Source of the DNA: Acinetobacter sp. ASP199
GTDB lineage: Bacteria > Pseudomonadota > Gammaproteobacteria > Pseudomonadales > Moraxellaceae
Length of the DNA stretch: 64,000 bases
Assembly: GCF_022700675.1 (NCBI RefSeq)
Contig: NZ_CP062182.1
Coordinates: 1,798,001 to 1,862,000, forward strand
Reading direction: 5' to 3'
Part shown: piece by piece, positions 1 to 7,975 of the stretch
How the letters are laid out: each line of letters opens with the position of its first letter
Numbering within the stretch: the first letter of the stretch is position 1
The notes under the pieces: model-generated
What the model was told of the DNA's origin: nothing
What the model saw: the letters and a program-made list of their open reading frames with translations, nothing else
Databases searched by the model: none
Program-made: the position numbers and the translations under genes

Positions 1-624
1 ACACCATTCCTAGGTTTAGAGCGTGACAATAACCTGCGACCGGATTCATCAGTTGAAAAACTGGCTAAATTAAAACCCGCTTTCGGTAAAGGCGATGCGC
101 GTACCATGACGGCGGGTAACTCTACTCCGCTGACAGATGGTGCATCTTGTGTACTGTTAGCATCTGAAGAATGGGCAAAAGCAAATGGTCATGAAGTACT
201 TGCATACTTAACTTTCCAGGAAACTGCTGCAGTTGATTTCGTTGAGAAGAAAGAAGGTTTATTGATGGCACCTGCGTATGCCGTTCCACGCATGCTGGAG
301 CGTGCTGGTCTGAAACTTCAAGATTTTGATTACTATGAAATCCATGAAGCATTTGCATCGCAAGTACTTTCAACCTTGAAAGCATGGGAAGATCCGAAAT
401 TCTGTAAAGAGCGTTTAGGTCTGGATGCACCATTAGGTTCAATCGACCGTGCCAAACTGAATGTAAAAGGTTCTTCACTAGCAGCAGGTCACCCATTTGC
501 TGCAACAGGTGGTCGTATCATCGCGACTGCTGCGAAATTATTAAACCAGAAAGGTTCAGGTCGTGTACTGGTATCGATTTGTGCGGCTGGCGGTCAAGGC
601 GTGACTGCAATCATTGAAAAATAA
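1..624 (+). CDS. Thiolase (acetyl-CoA C-acyltransferase), 3' part only
   Basis: This is the C-terminal ~207 residues of a thiolase; the frame is open from the first base, so the start lies left of the window. Thiolases condense or cleave acyl-CoA units in beta-oxidation or acetoacetyl-CoA metabolism. The visible signatures are HEAFA (catalytic His loop), GHPFAATGGR, and the C-terminal CAAGGQG carrying the second active-site Cys. The nucleophilic-Cys half is outside the window. The internal ATG at 106 is not a plausible start, because the upstream residues (ERDNNLRP...) continue the family sequence. The general type resembles FadI-like thiolases, but substrate range cannot be judged from this fragment. 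A terminator follows directly. Confidence 0.9.
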   Translation, partial: TPFLGLERDNNLRPDSSVEKLAKLKPAFGKGDARTMTAGNSTPLTDGASCVLLASEEWAKANGHEVLAYLTFQETAAVDFVEKKEGLLMAPAYAVPRMLERAGLKLQDFDYYEIHEAFASQVLSTLKAWEDPKFCKERLGLDAPLGSIDRAKLNVKGSSLAAGHPFAATGGRIIATAAKLLNQKGSGRVLVSICAAGGQGVTAIIEK

Positions 625-640
625 TATTTACATCGAATTA

Positions 641-669
641 AAAAAGCACCTCAAGTGAGGTGCTTTTTT
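641..669 (+). terminator. Rho-independent terminator after thiolase
   Basis: A hairpin with arms 641-653 and 656-668 (core AGCACCTC / GAGGTGCT) is followed by a T run. It lies 17 nt after the thiolase stop. A-rich DNA on the other side means it could also serve the convergent aceI transcript. Confidence 0.85.
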
Positions 670-696
670 ATTGATCATACAGTGCTTTAACACAAA

Positions 697-1128
697 TCAA
701 CTTTTAGCATATTCAGGACGAATTCCCATTTTTATTTCGATCTGGTCATAGCACCACTGGAAAATAAAGGTATAGACCAAAATACATAGCGTCAAACTCA
801 AATCTGTCAAAATTGCCTGCCATAAACTCATTTCTAAAGCATAGGCCACCATCGGAATAGTCGCTAGCATCAAGCCACCTTCAAAACCGATAGCATGCGC
901 AATACGCACTTTAACAGTTCTTTTTAGCTGACGTTTCGCCTCGATCTTTTCAAAATAATGGTTAAACAGCATATTCCAGACGACGGAAGTGACTGCCATG
1001 GCCACACCTAAAGTTCCAGTCACTTCCATCGGCAGCTGAAAGATATAACTCAAGGCAATGGCAATAATGATTAACAGAATGACCTCATAGCTCAATGCAT
1101 GCACAATCCTTCTGCTTGAAATTAACAT
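697..1128 (-). CDS. aceI: AceI-type PACE family efflux transporter
   Basis: Small inner-membrane protein of 143 aa with two bacterial transmembrane pair (BTP) domains and four predicted helices. The PACE family exports chlorhexidine and other biocides or cationic compounds using the proton gradient. The N-terminus (MLISSRRIVHALSYE) places a Glu at residue 15, the position of the essential membrane Glu of Acinetobacter AceI. The motifs PMEVTGTLGVAMA, WNMLFNHYFEK, RIAHAIGFEGG and CILVYTFIFQWCYD are family hallmarks. It is divergent from a LysR regulator across about 98 bp, the known aceI/aceR arrangement, so induction by substrate through that regulator is expected. Identification is from recalled family sequence. 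Confidence 0.92.
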   Translation of the reverse strand: MLISSRRIVHALSYEVILLIIIAIALSYIFQLPMEVTGTLGVAMAVTSVVWNMLFNHYFEKIEAKRQLKRTVKVRIAHAIGFEGGLMLATIPMVAYALEMSLWQAILTDLSLTLCILVYTFIFQWCYDQIEIKMGIRPEYAKS

Positions 1129-1226
1129 TTCTGCTTACTCAAATAACTTAACAATATTGCTTAGTTTATTTTCAATTATTTGATTATTCGAGTTAGAATC
1201 TTTCAAAAATATTGATAGATAAGAAT
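1129..1226. promoter_or_regulatory. Divergent aceI/aceR promoter region
   Basis: AT-rich 98-bp spacer between the two divergent starts. It holds an inverted repeat CAAATAA (1140-1146) / TTATTTG (1176-1182) and a compact dyad TCAA-N4-TTGA at 1172-1183. LysR regulators bind loose dyads of this sort, so the spacer is the likely AceR operator. The exact site is inferred. Confidence 0.5.
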
Positions 1227-2123
1227 ATGAATATTAATCAGGAACAATTACTGCTGTTTAAAGCAGTGATAGAGACTGGCTCCTTCTCGGCAGCCGCACG
1301 CAAGCTTGGCAAAGTGCCCTCCGCGGTGAGTATGGCAATTGCCAATATGGAAATTGATCTGGATTTACAGCTTTTCGAACGGGTTGGTCGTGAGCCACAA
1401 CCTACGACAGCAGCTCAAGTGCTGTATGAAAAGACTGAACAGCTATTGGTTGAAATGAATCAGTGGAAGCAGCATGCTCAAGCATTAAGCTCAGGGTTAG
1501 AGTCTGAACTGAATATTGTGATCGTATCTGAGCTATTACACACACGCTGGACCGATTATGTTGTATTGCTGGAACAAAAGTTTCCAGATTTACAAATCAA
1601 TGTATTCTCTGCCCCACAAGAAGATGCTCAACGTCTGCTATTTGAAGGCGCTGCCCAACTGGCATTGATGTTTGAACGAGAGCAATTGGAAACCCGGGAA
1701 CAATTTGTAGAGCTGAAAAAAGAAACGCTTGTTGCCGTTGCAGCAAAATCCCATGCTTTGAGTCAGCTTGATCAGGTCAGCTATGAACAGATTCTGAATA
1801 GTCGTCAAATTGTGGTTGCCAGCCGTGATCATCTGATCAAGCCAGAACTGTTATTTTCCAGAAACTACTGGCGTACCGACAACCATCACTCCGCCTATCG
1901 ACTGATTAAACAGGGTCTGGGCTGGGGAATTTTACCGATGGAAATGCTGCATGAACATCCACATATTCAGGAACAACTGTATATTCTGAATCTGTATGAT
2001 TTCACCCCAAAGTTTGATTATTTTGTCGATCTGGTCTGGAGCCGTGAAACCAAACTCGGCCAAGCTGCACATTTTTTGATTAATCACATCAGAAATCAAC
2101 GCAAAACACAGATTAGTTACTGA
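1227..2123 (+). CDS. aceR: LysR-family regulator divergent from aceI
   Basis: A 298-aa LysR-type transcriptional regulator. The N-terminal winged HTH spans about residues 1-62, with the typical FKAVIETGSFSAAARKLGKVPSAVS recognition region split by the turn; an effector-binding domain follows (from about residue 88). The ATG at 1227 is preferred over the upstream TTG at 1212 because it places the HTH at the family position. The divergent arrangement with the PACE pump matches AceR, which activates aceI in response to biocide. The adjacent transaldolase is in the same direction but is not an obvious target. Confidence 0.85.
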   Translation: MNINQEQLLLFKAVIETGSFSAAARKLGKVPSAVSMAIANMEIDLDLQLFERVGREPQPTTAAQVLYEKTEQLLVEMNQWKQHAQALSSGLESELNIVIVSELLHTRWTDYVVLLEQKFPDLQINVFSAPQEDAQRLLFEGAAQLALMFEREQLETREQFVELKKETLVAVAAKSHALSQLDQVSYEQILNSRQIVVASRDHLIKPELLFSRNYWRTDNHHSAYRLIKQGLGWGILPMEMLHEHPHIQEQLYILNLYDFTPKFDYFVDLVWSRETKLGQAAHFLINHIRNQRKTQISY

Positions 2124-2204
2124 AAATAGTCAGTGAACACTTGGGAAATAAGCACTTTGTGATATAACAGAATGCATAAGCAATAACCTAAGAACTAGAT
2201 CCAA

Positions 2205-3188
2205 ATGACACAAAGTGCGTTAAACCAACTAAAACAATTCACTACCATTGTTGCGGACAGCAGTGATTTAGTTGCGATTGAAAAATTCCGTCCACTCGAT
2301 GCAACCACCAATCCTTCACTGATTACTGCTGCAGCGAATCAGGCTGAAAACAAGGCTCTGATTGAAGATGCCTATACACAGGCTAAAGCCGAAGCTTATG
2401 TAGGCAATGAACTGATTGAACGCACTATTGACATTCTTACGGTTAAATTTGGTGTGGAAATTCTTAAACTGATTGAAGGTCGAGTATCAACTGAAGTTGA
2501 TGCATCCCTGTCTTATGACACGGAAGCGACGATTGCCAAAGCCAAAGAATTGCTGGCACTGTATGCACAATACGGCGTTTCTTCAGACCGCATCCTGATC
2601 AAGATCGCATCGACCTGGGAAGGTATTCAGGCAGCACGTGCACTGGAAGCAGAAGGCATTCATACCAACCTGACCCTGCTCTTTGGTCAGCATCAGGCAC
2701 ATGCCTGTGCAGATGCTAAAGTTACCCTGATTTCGCCATTCGTTGGCCGTATTCTGGACTGGTACAAAAAAGCTGAAGGTGTAGATCAGTACCCGATAGA
2801 AAAAGATCCAGGCGTGTTATCGGTAAAAAGCATTTACAACTTCTATAAATCACACGGTATTCAAACTGAAGTGATGGGTGCCAGCTTCCGTAGTATTGAT
2901 CAGGTGCTGGGTCTGACTGGATGCGACCTGTTAACGGTTGCACCCAACCTGCTCGATCAACTGGAACAGGATCACCGTGTCGTTGAGCCGCAGTTGTCTT
3001 CGGACCATGTGCCAAAGCAAGGGGCTTTAATTCCAATTAGCCAGGAAGACTTTAAACAGCAACTAGAACAAGATCCAATGGCTTCCCAGTTACTGGAAGC
3101 GGGTATTCAAGGCTTTATTAAAGCACGTGAACAGCTATCTACCCTGTTAAGCCAAAGTTTTACAACAGATTCAGAAATTAAGGCTTAA
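2205..3188 (+). CDS. tal: Transaldolase
   Basis: Transaldolase of 327 aa, class I Schiff-base aldolase fold, typical TalB length. It moves a dihydroxyacetone unit between sedoheptulose-7-P and glyceraldehyde-3-P in the non-oxidative pentose phosphate pathway in the cytosol. Visible residues are the Schiff-base Lys at about K133 in ILIKIASTWEG, Asp18 in VADSSD, and the DATTNPSL signature. Its own terminator follows, so it is probably monocistronic. Confidence 0.95.
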   Translation: MTQSALNQLKQFTTIVADSSDLVAIEKFRPLDATTNPSLITAAANQAENKALIEDAYTQAKAEAYVGNELIERTIDILTVKFGVEILKLIEGRVSTEVDASLSYDTEATIAKAKELLALYAQYGVSSDRILIKIASTWEGIQAARALEAEGIHTNLTLLFGQHQAHACADAKVTLISPFVGRILDWYKKAEGVDQYPIEKDPGVLSVKSIYNFYKSHGIQTEVMGASFRSIDQVLGLTGCDLLTVAPNLLDQLEQDHRVVEPQLSSDHVPKQGALIPISQEDFKQQLEQDPMASQLLEAGIQGFIKAREQLSTLLSQSFTTDSEIKA

Positions 3189-3204
3189 ATCTTAATTCAG
3201 CTAT

Positions 3205-3240
3205 AAGCCGATGCAGGTATAATGCCGCATCGGCTTTTTT
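3205..3240 (+). terminator. Terminator after transaldolase
   Basis: Ten-bp stem AAGCCGATGC (3205-3214) / GCATCGGCTT (3227-3236) with a 12-nt loop, followed by a T tract. Confidence 0.9.
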
Positions 3241-3255
3241 GTATGTGGGTTTTGC

Positions 3256-3906
3256 GTGTTTGGTATCACTGATTTAACGACCTTTATCATTGGAACAGCG
3301 TTAATTGTGATGTTACCCGGACCGAATTCCCTCTACGTCATGTCGGTAGCTTCTCGCTACGGGATTAAAACCGGATATCGGGCCGCATTCGGTGTCTATG
3401 CTGGAGATATGGTTTTAATTTTCCTGACCGCACTTGGGGCAGCATCTTTACTGCATGCTTTTCCGGTCCTGTTTACTATTCTGAAAATTATTGGTGCGGT
3501 GTATCTGAGCTATCTGGGTATTAAATTGTTGATTGCGGCTTACCATACCTGGAATACCGTACATAGCAATGCACAGATCCAGCAAGCCGAGCAGAATCTG
3601 GAGCATTTACATCCCTTCCGCACGGCGATGACCATTAGTATTCTGAATCCCAAAGCGATTCTGTTTTATCTGTCTTTCTTTGTGCAATTTGTTGATCCAG
3701 CCTATCCATACCCTGCACTGACTTTTACGATTCTGGCAATCATATTGCAGATTATCAGCATGTCTTATCTCAGTATCCTGATTTTTTCAGGTGCTACGCT
3801 GGCTCAATTCTTTGGACATCGTTATCGTCTGACTTCACTTTGTGTAGCCAGTGTGGCGATCCTGTTTTGTGGCTTTGGGCTAAAACTGGCAACCTCAACT
3901 TTGTAA
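3256..3906 (+). CDS. leuE: LysE/RhtB-family amino acid exporter, LeuE-like
   Basis: A 216-aa, six-helix inner-membrane exporter of the LysE/RhtB family. The N-terminal motif VMLPGPNSLYV and the mid-protein NPKAILFYLSFFVQF are family marks, and the overall pattern is closest to the leucine efflux protein LeuE. It would export leucine or related neutral amino acids. The only fitting start is GTG at 3256; it lies just after the transaldolase terminator, so the promoter must sit in or around that hairpin or transcription must read through it. Substrate specificity is inferred. Confidence 0.75.
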   Translation: MFGITDLTTFIIGTALIVMLPGPNSLYVMSVASRYGIKTGYRAAFGVYAGDMVLIFLTALGAASLLHAFPVLFTILKIIGAVYLSYLGIKLLIAAYHTWNTVHSNAQIQQAEQNLEHLHPFRTAMTISILNPKAILFYLSFFVQFVDPAYPYPALTFTILAIILQIISMSYLSILIFSGATLAQFFGHRYRLTSLCVASVAILFCGFGLKLATSTL

Positions 3907-4029
3907 AAACATCATGTTCCTACAGTTTAGAACGATACGTGATTTAGGTTGTTTTTGCCTTTAAGGGCATGCTTTAAGGGCGTATGATGAGTTCACTTTT
4001 CATTCATACTGATTCACCCTGCAACGGAT

Positions 4030-5202
4030 ATGCAAAAATTTCTTCAAGACTTCTCCCTGCCCGCAGTCTTTGCCGGCTTTATTACTTTTTTAGTGGGTAT
4101 CAGCGTTTCCTCCGTGCTGGTAATTCAGGCCGCACAACTCTTGGGCGCAAACACCTCAGAGATTACTTCCTGGTTCTGGGCCTTAGGTATCGGGATTGGT
4201 CTTTGTGGACTCATTCTTTCCTGGAAGTTTAAATATCCAGTGGCCACCTCCTGGTCGACAGCGGGTTTAGCCTTGATCTTGGCAACCGGCACAGGTTATA
4301 GCCTAGCTGAAGCCTTAGGCGCTTTTCTAATTTGTGGCCTTATCACGGCCATTTTCGGTTTTCTGGGTATTTTCGAGAAAGTCCTGCATGCTATTCCGCA
4401 AAGTCTAACCAGCGCAATGTTGGCTGGAGTCTTGCTTAAATTCGGCATTGGTCTGTTCGCCAGCCTACAGCACGAGCTGGGCTTTATCCTGTCCCTACTC
4501 GCTGCCTATGTCATTGCCAAGCGGCTGTCACCGCGATATAGCATTGTCGTTACCGTAATTGCTGGTGTACTTCTATGTCCAATATTTCTGGGCTTCAATC
4601 CACCAAGTCTGCATTGGTCTCTGGCTCATCCAGTCTGGATCAGTCCTGAATTTTCCTGGACTGCGATTCTTGGTCTGGCTTTTCCACTCTTTGTGATTAA
4701 TATGGCATCGCAATATTTGCCTGGCTTAGCAATGATTAAAAATTATGGTTATACGCCACATGTGAATCAGCTGATTGGCTGGACCGGTACTGCTCAAACC
4801 TTACTGGCTCCTTTTGGCTGTTTTGCCGTCAATATTGCAGCGATTAGCGCCGCGATCAGCCTGGATGATCAGGCCCATCCAGATAGCAAGAAACGTTATA
4901 TCGCTGGCATGAGCTGTGGTTTCTTCTATATCCTCATGGGCTTATTTGCAGCAACACTCACCAGTATTCTTTTAGCCTTCCCTGCTGTGTTTATTACTGC
5001 ACTGGCAGGTATTGCCCTGTTTGGCACCATTGCACATAACATTACACTTGCTTTCGGCCAAATGGATGAACGCGAGGCAGCACTATTAACTTTCCTGTTT
5101 AGTGCTTCAGGGGTGCAATTCCTCGGGATCGGCTCTGCATTCTGGGGGCTATTGTTTGGCCTAGTGGTACACCTGTTCTTTAAATGGCGTAAAACTTATT
5201 AA
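4030..5202 (+). CDS. BenE-family transporter
   Basis: A 390-aa polytopic membrane protein with roughly 11-12 hydrophobic segments and the BenE pattern (WSTAGLALI, SQYLPGLAMI, and ASISAAI-like helix ends). BenE proteins are benzoate:H+ symporters. No benzoate catabolic genes are nearby, so the substrate may be another aromatic or purine-like acid. It converges on the esterase gene with only about 10 bp between stops. Confidence 0.8.
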   Translation: MQKFLQDFSLPAVFAGFITFLVGISVSSVLVIQAAQLLGANTSEITSWFWALGIGIGLCGLILSWKFKYPVATSWSTAGLALILATGTGYSLAEALGAFLICGLITAIFGFLGIFEKVLHAIPQSLTSAMLAGVLLKFGIGLFASLQHELGFILSLLAAYVIAKRLSPRYSIVVTVIAGVLLCPIFLGFNPPSLHWSLAHPVWISPEFSWTAILGLAFPLFVINMASQYLPGLAMIKNYGYTPHVNQLIGWTGTAQTLLAPFGCFAVNIAAISAAISLDDQAHPDSKKRYIAGMSCGFFYILMGLFAATLTSILLAFPAVFITALAGIALFGTIAHNITLAFGQMDEREAALLTFLFSASGVQFLGIGSAFWGLLFGLVVHLFFKWRKTY

Positions 5203-5212
5203 GACCTTTATC

Positions 5213-6238
5213 TCAATTAGGGGTGGATAATACACCAGTGGGTGATTGCAGAAATTCAAGCGTCCGTTCAAAAGTCTGCTGGCTTTCTTTTTTACCCATA
5301 TAGAACTGATACTCATGAATCAGCCAGGTTTTTGATTCTGGGTAAAAGATTTCCTTTACCGGAACCTGATTCGCTTTCAAGACCTGCATAAATGGATAAG
5401 ACTGCGTTTCTGTGAGAAAGTCCTTATTTCCGCCACTAATCAGCACAGGCGGATAATTTGAGGTAATGTGCCGAATAGGTGAGATCTGTTTCAGGAACTC
5501 CGCATCATGCCGGCGATCTCCTGTATAGGCCTGCACCATATTATGAACACCCCATTCAATCAGTTTGATTTTTTCTGGTGCCGTATCCACAAACGCGTTC
5601 AGGTCATAAATACCACAGTGCAGAATTAGTCCTTTAAGCTGTGCAGGCTGGATCGATGGAATAAAATCAGAGTTTTGGGCGAAAACTGGATTGGTTAACA
5701 AGGCCGCATAATGACTGGCGAGATTGGCGCCCGCAGAGTCTCCAGCCAGATAGAGCTGATCTGGATCAATCTTGTATTGCGAAGCATGCGTCTGCAGATA
5801 AGCCAATGCCCTATTAATTTGCTGTAGCTGACTTGGATAAGTTGACCGAGGAGCAAGCTGATATTGCACAGACACCACGTTATAACCTTTTGATGCCAGC
5901 TGCTTAAAATAACCGCGTGCATGTTCCCGAGATCCAGAAATCCAGCCACCGCCATGAATCCAGATCACTGTTGGACGCTGTTCCAGTTGAGCAATATGCT
6001 GTGGTTGATATAAGTCCAGACCCAGCCGCCGATCAGAATCATAGAAAATATTTTGCTGCACAATGACATCGTCCGGCGCATAACGATCCAGGATTTTCTG
6101 CTGCACAGCCGTGGTCATATTAAAAGCAGTGGCAATAATTTTAGTGTTTTGTGCCGTACTCTGACAGCCAGATAACCCACATAAAAAGATTAAGCCGAGT
6201 AATCCTGTTCTTGCCCTGACTATATGTGTATTCACCAT
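5213..6238 (-). CDS. Alpha/beta-hydrolase lipoprotein (HSL-type esterase)
   Basis: A 341-aa esterase with a lipoprotein signal: a hydrophobic segment ends in the lipobox LSGC with Cys25, so it is probably anchored in the envelope facing the periplasm. The hydrolase core has the oxyanion motif HGGGW (95-99), the nucleophile GDSAG (Ser168), an acid around D273 (GGNKDF) and a His at about 308 (LIHEY). These are features of the hormone-sensitive-lipase/carboxylesterase group. It would hydrolyse short-chain esters; the natural substrate is unknown. Its regulation is not evident and it appears monocistronic. Confidence 0.85.
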   Translation of the reverse strand: MVNTHIVRARTGLLGLIFLCGLSGCQSTAQNTKIIATAFNMTTAVQQKILDRYAPDDVIVQQNIFYDSDRRLGLDLYQPQHIAQLEQRPTVIWIHGGGWISGSREHARGYFKQLASKGYNVVSVQYQLAPRSTYPSQLQQINRALAYLQTHASQYKIDPDQLYLAGDSAGANLASHYAALLTNPVFAQNSDFIPSIQPAQLKGLILHCGIYDLNAFVDTAPEKIKLIEWGVHNMVQAYTGDRRHDAEFLKQISPIRHITSNYPPVLISGGNKDFLTETQSYPFMQVLKANQVPVKEIFYPESKTWLIHEYQFYMGKKESQQTFERTLEFLQSPTGVLSTPN

Positions 6239-6434
6239 ATCTTGAATATTTCCACGAATAACTTTCCAAGTTTTAACACGCTATAAATTTGAACGAAGTC
6301 AGCTTAATACAGATTGATGAAACCTGTTTAAAATCCGGGCATTTCAGTCTGTTTTATCTGCCAATCAGTCTACAGTTTTTTGTAAATATATCACTGTAAT
6401 TTAATGTATTTTCAGATTTTTTAGTATTTTGCAA

Positions 6435-6463
6435 TTGAACCCCCCTCATCACTGTGCTATCAA
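6435..6463 (+). promoter_or_regulatory. Probable sigma70-type promoter of the usp pair
   Basis: TTGAAC (6435-6440), 17-bp spacer, TATCAA (6458-6463), about 43 bp before the first usp start; a GGAG ribosome site lies at 6492-6495. Confidence 0.5.
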
Positions 6464-6505
6464 TAGTTTAAAGCAAGACCAAAACGAAACCGGAGTATAA
6501 ATAAG

Positions 6506-6949
6506 ATGGCCTATCAACATATTTTAGTCCCTGTGGACGGTTCAGAAATTTCCTTTTCAGCAGTACGTCATGCTGCAAAAATTGCCAAGGCATTTGGTAG
6601 CAGACTGACAGTCGTGAGTCTCATTGCAGAAAATCCTTTTACCGAGGCAGATTTCTACTACAGTTCTGCCATTATGAAAGAATATTTTGTTGAAGCACAT
6701 GCCAATGCCAAGAAAGCATTGAAGCAAGCGACCATCATTGCCCAAGAAGAAGGTGTAGAAGCTGAATCACATATTGTGACAGGTTTAGTCAATGCCGAGC
6801 ATGTTGCAAACACTGCAGAAGAAACTGGTGCAGATTTGATTGTAATGGGTTCACATGGCCGTAAAGGCTTCCAAAAGATCATTCTGGGCAGCTTTGCACA
6901 AGACGTTTTGGGTGCTTCGGAAACACCTGTGCTGATCATTAAAAAATAA
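6506..6949 (+). CDS. Universal stress protein, UspA family (copy 1)
   Basis: A 147-aa single-domain Usp. It has the N-terminal HILVPVDGSE strand-loop and a C-terminal ATP-binding pattern G-x2-G-x9-G(S/T) seen as MGSHGRKGFQKIILGSFAQ. Usp proteins bind nucleotide and help survival under starvation and oxidative or envelope stress in the cytosol. A paralogue lies 112 bp downstream in the same direction, so the pair arose by tandem duplication and may be co-expressed. Confidence 0.92.
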   Translation: MAYQHILVPVDGSEISFSAVRHAAKIAKAFGSRLTVVSLIAENPFTEADFYYSSAIMKEYFVEAHANAKKALKQATIIAQEEGVEAESHIVTGLVNAEHVANTAEETGADLIVMGSHGRKGFQKIILGSFAQDVLGASETPVLIIKK

Positions 6950-7061
6950 TCTGGTTCTGCGTATTACTTGATGCGTAGTACATTTAAAGCACTGCAATCA
7001 TTCATCACGCCAGCTACAGCTGTGTTCTGTTTCCAAGCGTGCATCATTATCAGGAATTTTT

Positions 7062-7508
7062 ATGAATCATTATCAACATATCCTGGTCGCAATTGATGAA
7101 TCGCCTATCTCTTATGCGGCTGCGGAACATGCGCTCGATATTGCAAAAGTTTTTGGCAGCAAAGTGACCTTAATCAGCGTCATTGCGGTTGATCCTTTTT
7201 CTGGAGTGGATTTTTACAAGGTTGCACCAGCCGTCACCGATTATTTTATGCAGGCCGAGCAAAACGCACTGGATAGGCTCAATGATTTAAAACATACCTT
7301 TACGCGTGAAGGGATAGATCTGGATATTCGGATTCTGCATGGTGTTTCACCCTCAGAAGGTATTCTGCAAACCACGCATGAATTACCTGTGGATTTGATT
7401 GTGATGGGGTCGCATGGTCGTAAAGGAATGCAAAAACTGATTTTAGGCAGCGTGGCACAAAATGTACTGGGCTTGGCTGAAACTCCAATACTGATCGTGA
7501 AAGAATAA
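7062..7508 (+). CDS. Universal stress protein, UspA family (copy 2)
   Basis: A 148-aa paralogue of the preceding gene with the same architecture: HILVAIDESPIS at the N-terminus and MGSHGRKGMQKLILGSVAQNVLG as the nucleotide-binding stretch (glycines conserved). It is colinear throughout with copy 1 but diverged, so the duplication is old. A strong terminator closes the pair. Confidence 0.92.
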   Translation: MNHYQHILVAIDESPISYAAAEHALDIAKVFGSKVTLISVIAVDPFSGVDFYKVAPAVTDYFMQAEQNALDRLNDLKHTFTREGIDLDIRILHGVSPSEGILQTTHELPVDLIVMGSHGRKGMQKLILGSVAQNVLGLAETPILIVKE

Positions 7509-7524
7509 ATTCCCTTCCCCATCA

Positions 7525-7558
7525 AAAAGCCTGTCTAAATGACAGGCTTTTTGTTTTT
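7525..7558 (+). terminator. Terminator after usp pair
   Basis: Stem 7525-7536 / 7542-7553 (AAGCCTGTC / GACAGGCTT) with a 5-nt loop, followed by T-rich DNA. Being flanked by A and T runs, it can act in both directions, also for the small minus-strand gene. Confidence 0.9.
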
Positions 7559-7565
7559 CTAGAAA

Positions 7566-7778
7566 CTAGCGAATTTTCTGGTTCAAGTCGTTGAGGAACA
7601 TTTCCGCTTCCAACTGGGAGCTGAACACTTTGATATATTCGCCAGATTTCTGTACCGAATTTGGTGTGTATTCCAAATGAAGTTCGAATACTCCACGCAT
7701 ACTGTCCTTGATTACTCGCACAGCAATAATGTGCTGAGTATTTAAATAAAATCCATCTTCAATTTTCAATAACATTTC
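7566..7778 (-). CDS. Small conserved-looking hypothetical protein
   Basis: A 70-aa soluble protein of unknown function starting MLLKIEDGFYLN. The ATG at 7778 is preferred to the TTG at 7874: the upstream codons read through an inverted repeat and look non-coding in composition, whereas the sequence after 7778 is regular alpha/beta. It has no signal peptide or membrane segment and no motif I recognise; the alternating pattern (LYLNTQHIIAVRVI, FELHLEYTP) suggests a small beta-sheet domain. It lies between the usp terminator and the pepN terminator, so it is probably its own transcript. Confidence 0.6.
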   Translation of the reverse strand, partial: EMLLKIEDGFYLNTQHIIAVRVIKDSMRGVFELHLEYTPNSVQKSGEYIKVFSSQLEAEMFLNDLNQKIR

Positions 7779-7842
7779 AATTCGCCCAATTATCAGATCA
7801 TATTGATCTTTACATCGTGAGCGCCTGAAAATGGCGTCACAC

Positions 7843-7862
7843 ATACTTCGATATGTGTTCTT
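7843..7862 (-). repeat. Hairpin upstream of small hypothetical gene
   Basis: Perfect 7-bp inverted repeat ACACATA / TATGTGT with a 6-nt loop, about 65-85 nt upstream of the preferred start of the 70-aa gene. It could be an operator or a 5' UTR stem-loop. No function can be assigned. Confidence 0.5.
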
Positions 7863-7933
7863 ATGGTAAAACAAAATTTAATAGATACTTTCTTTAATAA
7901 CATATTGAATAAATATTACTGCCGTTCTAAATA

Positions 7934-7962
7934 AAAAAGCCGGATATCAAATCCGGCTTTTT
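7934..7962 (-). terminator. Terminator of pepN
   Basis: Twelve-bp stem AAAAAGCCGGAT (7934-7945) / ATCCGGCTTTTT (7951-7962) with a 5-nt loop, 14 nt past the pepN stop; U-rich on the minus strand. Confidence 0.9.
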
Positions 7963-7975
7963 CAACAAGGTTTAA

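Noticed and set aside
3984..4232. 82-aa plus-strand frame before the BenE-type gene
   Set aside because: It overlaps the real gene in another frame and has no family likeness.
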